A DNA stretch of 64,000 nucleotides from CAVXSP01 sp963764505 (GTDB taxonomy: Bacteria > Acidobacteriota > Vicinamibacteria > Vicinamibacterales > SCN-69-37): positions 620,001 to 684,000 of the forward strand of contig CAVXSP010000001.1 in NCBI GenBank assembly GCA_963764505.1, in the 5' to 3' direction. Every line of letters starts with the position of its first letter. Within the stretch, counting starts at the first letter, position 1. This document shows, piece after piece, positions 57,207 to 64,000 of the stretch. The position numbers were made by a program, and so were the translations under genes. The notes below the pieces were generated by a model, which worked only from the letters and a program-made list of their open reading frames with translations, had not been told where the DNA came from and ran no database searches.

Positions 57207-58057
57207 GCGGAAGGGAACGAGCCACGCGCAAGACGAGCTTCTACTACTCCTTCCTCGTGCTGCCCGCTCCACAGCGGCGCGCCATCCTCGCGGTGTTCGA
57301 CTTCTGCCGCGCGGTCGACGACAGCGTGGATCTCGAGACGAATCCGGCACGGGCGTGCGCGGCGCTGGACCTCTGGCGCGAGGAGGTGTCGCATGTGTTC
57401 GACGGGAACACGCCGCGCACCGCGGAAGGGCGCCGGCTCCAGCCGTTCGTCCGGTCGGCGGGACTCCCTCGCGCGCAGTTCGAAGCGCTGGTCGACGGCG
57501 TCGCGATGGATGCCTCGCCGCGGCGTTACGCGACGTTCACGGAGCTGGAGCCGTACTGCCACCGCGTCGCCTCGTCGGTCGGCCTGATCTGCGCGGCCGT
57601 GTTCGAAGCCCGGGACCCCCGGGCCTCCGTCTACGCGCGCGACCTCGGCGTCGCCCTGCAGCTCACGAACATCCTCCGCGACGTCGGCGTCGATTTCCGC
57701 CGCGGCCGATGCTATCTGCCGCTGGAGGATCTCGAGCAGTTCGGCGTCTCGGAGCACGACATTCGGACCGAAATCGAGCGCGCCGGCCGGGGCCTGCGCT
57801 CGGAGCGCGTGCGCGCGCTGCTGGCGCACCAGGCATCGCGCGCCCGCGAGTTCTTCGGCCGCGCCGCGGGCGCGCTGCCGCCGGCCGACCTCCGGCGCTT
57901 CGTCGCCGCGGAGATCATGCACGCCGTCTACCGCGAGCTGCTTCGCCGGATCGAAGCGGCAGAGTACGACGTGTTCAGCTCGGTCGTCCGCGTGCCGCGG
58001 CCGGCACAAGCGGGGATCGCCATTCGTACCTGGATCCGGGCGCGGACGCGCTCATGA
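57203..58057 (+). CDS. hpnD: Presqualene diphosphate synthase HpnD
   Basis: A 284-residue paralogue of HpnC. It shows Phe-Cys-Arg-Ala-Val-Asp-Asp-Ser-Val-Asp near 33-42 and Asn-Ile-Leu-Arg-Asp-Val-Gly-Val-Asp near 155-163. These are the two Mg-binding Asp-rich motifs for joining two farnesyl diphosphates. The start is GTG 57203, sharing GTGA with hpnC; ATG 57191 and 57176 are in frame but less economical. The stop overlaps hpnE as ATGA. Confidence 0.88.
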   Translation: MSGRERATRKTSFYYSFLVLPAPQRRAILAVFDFCRAVDDSVDLETNPARACAALDLWREEVSHVFDGNTPRTAEGRRLQPFVRSAGLPRAQFEALVDGVAMDASPRRYATFTELEPYCHRVASSVGLICAAVFEARDPRASVYARDLGVALQLTNILRDVGVDFRRGRCYLPLEDLEQFGVSEHDIRTEIERAGRGLRSERVRALLAHQASRAREFFGRAAGALPPADLRRFVAAEIMHAVYRELLRRIEAAEYDVFSSVVRVPRPAQAGIAIRTWIRARTRS

Positions 58058-59511
58058 TGCAGCCGGCAGAGGAGACCGCCGCCGCTCGATTGGATCGGGG
58101 CGGAGCCGCGCGACCCGACGAGCTCACGGCGGACGTGGTCGTCATCGGCGCCGGCGTGTCGGGGCTGAGCGCCGCGGTGCGGCTGGCGGACGCGGGCCGT
58201 CGCGTAGCGGTCCTCGAGGCGACGCCGCGGTTGGGCGGCCGCGCATCGACCTTCACCGATCCAGGCACGGGCGAGCCGGTGGACAACGGCCAGCACGTGC
58301 TGTTCGGCTGCTACCGCGAGACCTATGCGTTCCTCCGGCGCCTCGGGACCGAACGGCTGGCTCCGCTCGATCCGGCCCTGGCGGTCAGCATGGCCGACGC
58401 GACCGGCAGCCAGCGGCGGCTGTCCTGTCCGCCTCTGCCGCCGCCCTGGCACCTGGTCGCGGGCGTGCTGAAGTGGCAGGCGCTCCCGTGGGCCGATCGC
58501 GTGAGTGCGCTCAGAATCGCGCCCGCCATCCGGCGGCTCCAGACCGGCTCCGCGGGCCTCGAGCCCGGCGCGGCGACCGTGGACGACTGGCTCCGCGCGC
58601 ACGGACAGTCCCCAGGACTGCGCCGATGGCTCTGGCACCCGCTCGCGATTGCCGCCTTGAATCAGGCGCCCGACGTCGCGTCGGTGGGCCCGTTCCTGGA
58701 GGTACTTGCACGGCTGTTCGGTCCCCGTCCCGAGGACTCGGCGATCGGTCTGCCTGTCGCGCCGCTCGTGGATCTGTACGCCGCGCCGGCGGCCCGGCTG
58801 GTTCAGGAGCGGGGCGGGATCGTGCTCACGCGGACGCCGGCGACGATCGTCCTGGACGGCGCCGGGGCGATCGTCCGCGTCCGCGGCGGCGGCGTCTCGA
58901 TCGGGACGCGCACCGTCGTGAGCGCCGTGCCCTGGCACGCGCTGCCGCGGCTCTGGGAGGGTCCGCCGCCCGCGCCACTGGACGGAATCCACGCGGCGGC
59001 GGACCGCATGGCGTCGTCCCCGATCGTCACGGTGAACCTCTGGTTCGATCGGCCCGTCATGCGGCAGCGGTTCGTCGGCCTGATCGGCACGACGATGCAC
59101 TGGGCGTTCGACAAGAGCGCGATCTTCGGCGATGGCGCGGCCCACGTGGCCATGGTCGCGAGCGGCGCGCGCGATCTCGTCGGGCTCGAGAACGACCGGA
59201 TCGTGGAGGTGGCGGTGCGCGAGCTCGGGCGGGCGCTCCCTGAGGCGCGGGCCGGCAAGCTGACGCGCGCGGTCGTGGTGCGCGAAAGGCGCGCGACGTT
59301 CTCGCTGGCTCCGGGACAACCGCCCCGGCCGGGCACGACGACCGGGCTGGAGGGCTTCTTCCTCGCGGGCGACTGGATCGCGACCGGGCTGCCGGCGACG
59401 ATCGAGAGCGCGGTCGCGAGCGGTCATGCGGCCGCCGCCGCGGTGCTGAGCGCTACTGGAGCACGAGCTGCGGCGGAGGCGCCGGCGGCGCCGCCCGGAG
59501 GTCGCCGGTGA
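58054..59511 (+). CDS. hpnE: Squalene-associated FAD-dependent desaturase/reductase HpnE
   Basis: A 485-residue FAD enzyme of the phytoene desaturase/amine oxidase family. The FAD motif Val-Ile-Gly-Ala-Gly-Val-Ser-Gly-Leu-Ser-Ala-Ala is near residues 30-41, with Arg-Leu-Gly-Gly-Arg-Ala-Ser near 59-65 and the C-terminal Gly-Asp-Trp near 436. It is the last enzyme of HpnCDE squalene synthesis. The cyclase gene (shc) is not in the window. Its 3' end overlaps the convergent glycosyltransferase gene by 59 bp. Confidence 0.87.
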   Translation: MMQPAEETAAARLDRGGAARPDELTADVVVIGAGVSGLSAAVRLADAGRRVAVLEATPRLGGRASTFTDPGTGEPVDNGQHVLFGCYRETYAFLRRLGTERLAPLDPALAVSMADATGSQRRLSCPPLPPPWHLVAGVLKWQALPWADRVSALRIAPAIRRLQTGSAGLEPGAATVDDWLRAHGQSPGLRRWLWHPLAIAALNQAPDVASVGPFLEVLARLFGPRPEDSAIGLPVAPLVDLYAAPAARLVQERGGIVLTRTPATIVLDGAGAIVRVRGGGVSIGTRTVVSAVPWHALPRLWEGPPPAPLDGIHAAADRMASSPIVTVNLWFDRPVMRQRFVGLIGTTMHWAFDKSAIFGDGAAHVAMVASGARDLVGLENDRIVEVAVRELGRALPEARAGKLTRAVVVRERRATFSLAPGQPPRPGTTTGLEGFFLAGDWIATGLPATIESAVASGHAAAAAVLSATGARAAAEAPAAPPGGRR

Positions 59512-61317
59512 GCCCCATCGCTTCGACCGGCGGCGCCGGTGCGCCGCGAGGCGCGAGATCGAACAGGAACGTCCCGCCGTACCCTTGATACGAGAAGACG
59601 GGCGGGCGTCCGATCAGCGCGATCGTCCGCTGTGCCGGGAATCGCGCGAGGAACTGCGGGATCTCCCAATCGTTCACGAGCAGGTACGGATGCGCCCCGC
59701 GAGCCGAGAGCCATGCGACGCTGCGGTCGAGCCAGGCCTGATCGAGGAGATCGAAGCGCAGCGTCATCCGGCCGCCGTAGTAGCGCAGGCTGCCGCTGTG
59801 GAACATGCTGAACACGACGGCGTTCGGCTCCGTCAGATCGCGCACGCGGCGGGCGACCAGCACCGGCGCGCGGTCGACGCGCCACAGCGTGAACGCGCCG
59901 CTCCTCCCGGCCAGCCGGTATTCATAGACGCCCAGACAGAGCAGGAGGCCGGCCACGGCCAACACCCGTCCCGGCGAACCGTGGCCGCGGGCGATCGCCA
60001 GCGCGACGCCACCCATGCCGATCATGAGGATCGGCCAGCAGGGCAGCAGGAACCGCAGATACGACCAGTCGTCGAACTCGAGATAGGCGACATACTGCGC
60101 CCAGAGCACCAGCACGAACAGCCCGGAGATCAGCAGGATGCGGCGGTCCGCGACGCCAGGCCAGAACCGCCGGAGCGGAGCCGCAACCGCCAGCACGCCC
60201 GCAAGGGCGAGCGGCGTCTGCGCCTCGACGAGCCACGCCGTGTACGAACGGAGATTGGGCAGGACGTGCGCCCAGCCGAACAACGCGGCGAGATCGCCGT
60301 ACCCGGAGACGAACGGGGATCCGTACAGGCGGCGATTGATCGCGGCCGTGGCCACCGCGCCGATTGCCGCCATGCCTGTGTACCACGCGAAGGCGCCGAG
60401 CGCGGGGACCCCGAACCGCGAGGCGCCCGCCCGCGGTCGCCGGAGGAGATACCAGGCGCCAAGAATCGCCGCGAGCGGCACCAGGTTCGGACGGATCAGG
60501 ATGGCGAGCGCGGTCGCCAGGCCCGCGGCGGCCGCGCTGCGCCAGGATGACCCGAGCAGGAAGAACCAGGCCGTCGACCAGGCCGCGGCGACGGGAACGT
60601 CGGTCATCGGCTGCATCAGCAGTAAGAGGACCACCGGGCTCGTCGCGACGAGCCAGGCGCCGATGAGCCCGGCAAGCGGGTCGCCGAGTCGTCGCCCGAG
60701 GCCGTACGTCGTGAGCACGAGGACGGCACCGGCGAGCGGCACGATCCAGAACGCCGCTCCGCGCCCGGCGACGCGCGCGGCTCCCGCCATCAGAAGGGGC
60801 AGCCCGGGCGAATAGGTGGGCACCAGCTCTGTCTGCCGGCGGTCGTCCGGTGGCCGGTACCCAGAGGGGAGAACGTCCAGCCCGCGGCCGGCCAGGGCAC
60901 CTCCGCCGCCCAGGGCTGGTCCAGGTGCGGCGTGCCGTGCCGCCACAGTTCAGCCTGGCTGACGTAGCCGTACGCATCGGGGCCTGCGGCCGCCGTGGTG
61001 CTGTAGCTCAGCCCGACGATGGAGACGAAGAGGGCCAGGGCGAGGGCCACCGGACCGTGCTGGAGCCGACGCGTGAGCCTCGACCAGCGCGCGTGCGTGC
61101 GTGCCGTCCCATAGAGCGGTACGCACGCCGCGAGCGCGAGCCCCGCGACGACGAGCGGACGCATCGGCTCGTGCGTCCGGAGCCGGCGTCCGGCGAGCGT
61201 GACGTCGAAGCCGCCGGACACCACGAGCGCCGCGGCCCAGAGCAGGGCGAGCGCGGCGATGCCCAGCAGGAGGCGCATGGCGAACGTCCGGAACGGGCCA
61301 CCGGTTCGGCCGGTCAT
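59453..61317 (-). CDS. ArnT-like membrane glycosyltransferase (frameshifted)
   Basis: A multi-helix GT-C protein of about 620 residues. An N-terminal membrane part (frame 61317 to about 60862) contains Gly-Pro-Asp-Ala-Tyr-Gly-Tyr-Val-Ser-Gln near 113-122, the conserved first extracellular loop with the catalytic Asp. The second frame (about 60862 to 59453) holds many helices and a C-terminal soluble domain. A missing base in the CCC at 60860-60862 (four expected) breaks the frame after Trp-Thr-Phe-Ser-Pro-Leu. It would transfer sugar from a polyprenyl phosphate. ATG 61278 is an alternative start. The 3' end overlaps hpnE. Confidence 0.75.
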
Positions 61318-61384
61318 CGGGGTAGCGACCAGTTTACCCGTGCGATGATGGAGCCCGTCGACGTTCCCGGATGGGCGGCAGCGA

Positions 61385-62626
61385 GTGAGCCAGCGCGCAA
61401 CGATCTCGGTCGTAATTCACTATCAAGAGCTGGCGCTCAAGGGGCGCAACCGCCCGTGGTTCATCGCCTCCCTGGTGCGAAGCGTGCGAGGGGCGCTGGC
61501 CGATCTCGAGGGCGTGCGCGTGCGCGCGCTCATGGGGCGCCTCGAAGCCCGGCTCGGCGACGACGCCGACTGGGCCGAAGCGAGGACTCGGCTCGCCGGC
61601 CTGCCGGGTATCGGCAATTTCGCGGCGGCGACGCATGTCGAACCGGATGTCGACGCGATTGCGTCGGGCGTCGTCGCGGCGGTGAGGGGCCGCGAGGCGC
61701 CGTCGTTCAGGATTACTGCCAGGCGCGCGGACAAGCGGTTCCCCATCCCCTCGCCCGAGATCGAGCGCATCGTCGGGCGACGCGTGCAGGAGGCGACTGG
61801 CTGGCGTGTCGATCTGTCGCATCCCGCGGTCGTCGTCCACGTCGAGGTCGTCACGAACGACGCGTTCTTCTACTTCGAGCGCGAGCGCGGACCTGGTGGG
61901 CTGCCGACGGGCACGAGCGGCAAGGTCGCGTGCCTGCTCTCGGGCGGGATCGATTCGCCCGTGGCCGCCTGGCGGATGATCAAGCGCGGCTGCCGTGCCG
62001 CGTTCGTGCATTTCCACAGTTATCCCGTCCTCTCGCGGACGTCGCAGGACAAGGCTCGCGCGCTGGCGGAGCTGCTGACGCGCCATCAGCTCCGGTCGAA
62101 GCTGTTCCTGGTGCCGTTCGCGCCAGTCCAGCAGCAGGTCGTGACGAGCGTGCCGTCGCCGCTGCGCGTCGTGATCTACCGGAGGCTGATGGTTCGGATC
62201 GCCGAGCGGATCGCGCAGCGGATCGGCGCCCACGCGCTGGTGACGGGCGACGTCGTCGGCCAGGTGGCCTCGCAGACGATCGAGAACCTTTCGGTCGTCG
62301 GCGACGCGGCGGCTCTGCCGCTCCTGCGGCCGCTGATCGGATTCGACAAGGAGGAGATCACCCGCGAGGCGCAGCAGCTCGGCAGCTACGAGATCTCCAT
62401 CGTGCCCGACGAGGACTGCTGCACGCTGTTCACGCCGCGGTTTCCCGCGACCCGCGCCACCCGAAGCGCCGCCGAGGCGGCGGAAGCGCGGCTCGATATT
62501 CCCGCCCTCGTCGACGCCGCCCTGTCCGCCGCGGCGGTCGAGAGCTTCCGATTTCCCGGTGATAAGATCGAGGCGCCGTCGGCCCGAACGGGCCTGCCGG
62601 CGTCGGCTGATCCGGGCATCGAGTGA
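61385..62626 (+). CDS. thiI: tRNA 4-thiouridine synthase ThiI
   Basis: A 413-residue protein: an N-terminal ferredoxin-like and THUMP region (about 1-165), then a PP-loop ATPase with Ser-Gly-Gly-Ile-Asp-Ser-Pro near 184-190. Cys-Cys-x-x-Phe-x-Pro occurs near 345. There is no C-terminal rhodanese domain, as in many Gram-positive ThiI proteins, so a partner must supply sulfur. It modifies tRNA U8 and can help thiazole synthesis; thiO lies at 28145. The start is GTG 61385. Confidence 0.92.
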   Translation: MSQRATISVVIHYQELALKGRNRPWFIASLVRSVRGALADLEGVRVRALMGRLEARLGDDADWAEARTRLAGLPGIGNFAAATHVEPDVDAIASGVVAAVRGREAPSFRITARRADKRFPIPSPEIERIVGRRVQEATGWRVDLSHPAVVVHVEVVTNDAFFYFERERGPGGLPTGTSGKVACLLSGGIDSPVAAWRMIKRGCRAAFVHFHSYPVLSRTSQDKARALAELLTRHQLRSKLFLVPFAPVQQQVVTSVPSPLRVVIYRRLMVRIAERIAQRIGAHALVTGDVVGQVASQTIENLSVVGDAAALPLLRPLIGFDKEEITREAQQLGSYEISIVPDEDCCTLFTPRFPATRATRSAAEAAEARLDIPALVDAALSAAAVESFRFPGDKIEAPSARTGLPASADPGIE

Positions 62627-62707
62627 TCGGCACTTCGACCAATCGGATACAGAAGAGATTGTCGGCGGCTCGGTACCGGCCCGCCGACGCGCGGAAGGGA
62701 GAGGCTT

Positions 62708-63718
62708 GTGAAGATCACACCCGGGAAGCTCGCAGGGTTGAAGGCGGTCGCCGACGATCGGGGCGTCATCGCGGCTGCGGCGATGGATCAGCGCGGGTCG
62801 CTGAAGAAGGCGCTGGCCAAGGAGAAGGGCGGCGACATCAGCGACGCGATGATGGAGGAATTCAAAGGCCTCGTGGCCGAGGTGCTGACGCCGCACGCGA
62901 GCGCCATCCTGCTCGACCCGGAATGGGGGATCGGCCCGTCCAAGCGGCGCGCCAGGACCGCCGGGCTGCTCCTCGCGTACGAGAAGACCGGCTACGACGC
63001 GAACACGCCGGGCCGGCTGCCGGATCTGCTCGACGTCTGGTCCGTGCGCCGCCTGAAGGAGGCCGGCGCCGACTGCATCAAGATCCTCCTCTACTACACG
63101 CCGTTGGATTCCCGGAAGATCAATGACCACAAGCACGCCTGGGTCGAGCGCATCGGCGATGAGTGCGTCGCCAACGACATCCCGTTCTTCCTCGAGCTCG
63201 TCGGCTACGAGGAAGGCCAGGACGAGAAGGGCCTCGAGTACGCGAAGAAGAAGCCCCGGATCGTGACCGACAGCGTTGCCGAGTTCAGCAAGGACCGCTA
63301 CCACGTCGACGTGCTGAAGATCGAGATCCCGATCAACATGAAATTCGTCGCCGGGGCCAGGGCGAACACGAGTGGTCAGAGCGCGTATACGCGAGACGAG
63401 GCGAGGCAGCTCTTCGTCGACTCGGCGAAAGCCGCCGGCAGGCCATTCATCTATCTCTCCGCCGGCGTGAGCAACGAGGAGTTCACCGAGTCGCTGGCGC
63501 TGGCCGCCGAGTCGGGCGTGAAGTTCTCGGGCGTGCTCTGCGGCCGGGCGACCTGGAAGGACGGGATTCCGGTGTACGGCAAGCAGGGCGCCGACGCGTT
63601 CCGAAAGTGGCTCCAGACGAAGGGCGTCGAGAACATCGAGAACGTCAATGCGTCGCTGCGGCCGGCGACGCCCTGGTACGCCTTCTACGGCGCCGCCGAG
63701 GCCGCGGCGCTGGCCTGA
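62708..63718 (+). CDS. lacD: Tagatose 1,6-diphosphate aldolase (LacD family, class I)
   Basis: A 336-residue class I aldolase. The sequence has Ala-Met-Asp-Gln-Arg-Gly-Ser-Leu near 26-33, Leu-Leu-Asp-Pro-Glu near 75-79, Leu-Leu-Leu-Ala-Tyr-Glu-Lys-Thr-Gly-Tyr-Asp-Ala near 87-98, and the Schiff-base Lys region Val-Leu-Lys-Ile-Glu-Ile-Pro near 205. It cleaves tagatose (and often fructose) 1,6-bisphosphate; it may serve as a general ketohexose-bisphosphate aldolase here. GTG 62708 has GGGAGAGG upstream. No other lac genes are near. Confidence 0.9.
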   Translation: MKITPGKLAGLKAVADDRGVIAAAAMDQRGSLKKALAKEKGGDISDAMMEEFKGLVAEVLTPHASAILLDPEWGIGPSKRRARTAGLLLAYEKTGYDANTPGRLPDLLDVWSVRRLKEAGADCIKILLYYTPLDSRKINDHKHAWVERIGDECVANDIPFFLELVGYEEGQDEKGLEYAKKKPRIVTDSVAEFSKDRYHVDVLKIEIPINMKFVAGARANTSGQSAYTRDEARQLFVDSAKAAGRPFIYLSAGVSNEEFTESLALAAESGVKFSGVLCGRATWKDGIPVYGKQGADAFRKWLQTKGVENIENVNASLRPATPWYAFYGAAEAAALA

Positions 63719-63734
63719 TCGACGCCGGCCGGCG

Positions 63735-64000
63735 TCAGTTCTTGCGCAGGATCTCGGTCCCGCTGACCGGGCCGACGCACGTCGTCCCCGTGTACGGAAT
63801 CCGGAACTGGGCGCCGTCGAACGTCGCCGTCCCGTTCAGCGAGATCGGGCAGGAGGTGCCGTCGGGCGTGGTGCCGGTGGCCTCGGCGGTCCAGGTCACG
63901 TTCGTGCCGTCGATCGTCCCTTCGGCCGTGCCGCTGATCTGCATGTTTTCCAGACAGGTCGCCGTGAACGTCCCCGAGCCGGTCGCCCCGGAGACGTCCG
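63735..64000 (-). CDS. Partial hypothetical beta-rich protein (C-terminus)
   Basis: The frame is open from the right window edge to the stop at 63735; Met 63944 is internal, not a start. The 87 visible residues are Thr/Gly-rich with alternating strands and three cysteines, typical of a secreted beta-sandwich. No family is recognised. It is convergent with the aldolase, 17 bp apart. Confidence 0.5.
   Translation of the reverse strand, partial: DVSGATGSGTFTATCLENMQISGTAEGTIDGTNVTWTAEATGTTPDGTSCPISLNGTATFDGAQFRIPYTGTTCVGPVSGTEILRKN

Noticed and set aside
1..64000. CRISPR arrays, tRNAs, rRNA, insertion sequences or prophage
   Set aside because: No repeat-spacer pattern, no tRNA-like cloverleaf, no transposase or phage structural gene could be recognised; the short tandem arrays have no spacers.

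Overview
The window is a very GC-rich chromosomal segment with densely packed genes. Many genes overlap at ATGA or GTGA junctions. It has no rRNA, tRNA, CRISPR array, insertion sequence or prophage that I can recognise. An Acidobacteria-like host, perhaps of the Vicinamibacteria type, is suggested by a secreted VWFA-related protein of the acidobacterial TIGR03436 type (22689-24704), bacillithiol genes (bshA, bshB1), an hpnCDE squalene locus and GTG-rich starts. This assignment is an inference from gene content.

Layout. 1-1404: a partial secreted protein, two tandem paralogous membrane proteins and a glycine-rich RRM protein. 1701-9564: arginine biosynthesis. argC-argB-argD-argJ-argF run leftward as one overlapping operon; argR-argH-acetyltransferase run rightward. 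The divergent region carries a sigma70-type promoter and two good ARG-box-like operators. argG is absent. 9590-11656: bacillithiol bshA and bshB1. 11750-17495: a methyltransferase, an M20 peptidase, a B12-binding radical SAM protein, a sulfotransferase remnant, a GT2 glycosyltransferase and a sugar 3,5-epimerase-like protein. 17637-33381: envelope and transport genes (thioredoxin-like protein, TorF-like porin, two MFS transporters, TIGR03436 protein, PLP decarboxylase, two paralogous glycine-zipper proteins, ThiO, PCD, MerR, TauE/DUF1634). 33407-39234: a translationally coupled SNF2 helicase and large Eco57I-type adenine methyltransferase, the most system-like accessory locus here. 39377-44271: Smr, QueF, HU, then lipoamide dehydrogenase, E2 acyltransferase and LipB. 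44350-54671: SDR, metallo-hydrolase, diguanylate cyclase, FHA protein, orphan PntA, hydrolase, YgfZ, gamma-glutamyltransferase and amidohydrolase. 54704-59511: a split MutT/MutY pair, and divergently a PduO adenosyltransferase plus hpnC-hpnD-hpnE. 59453-64000: an ArnT-like glycosyltransferase, ThiI, LacD-type aldolase and a partial secreted protein.

Three features run through the whole window. (i) Six otherwise intact genes each carry one single-base frameshift (argC, bshB1, the small gene at 40644, the E2 gene, ggt, and the glycosyltransferase at 59453). This pattern suits consensus errors better than real decay. (ii) Several genes have a -10-like hexamer only 6-11 bases before the start codon and no ribosome binding site, which suggests leaderless mRNAs. 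(iii) Five intergenic junctions carry short degenerate tandem arrays with a 7-8 bp period but unrelated sequences.
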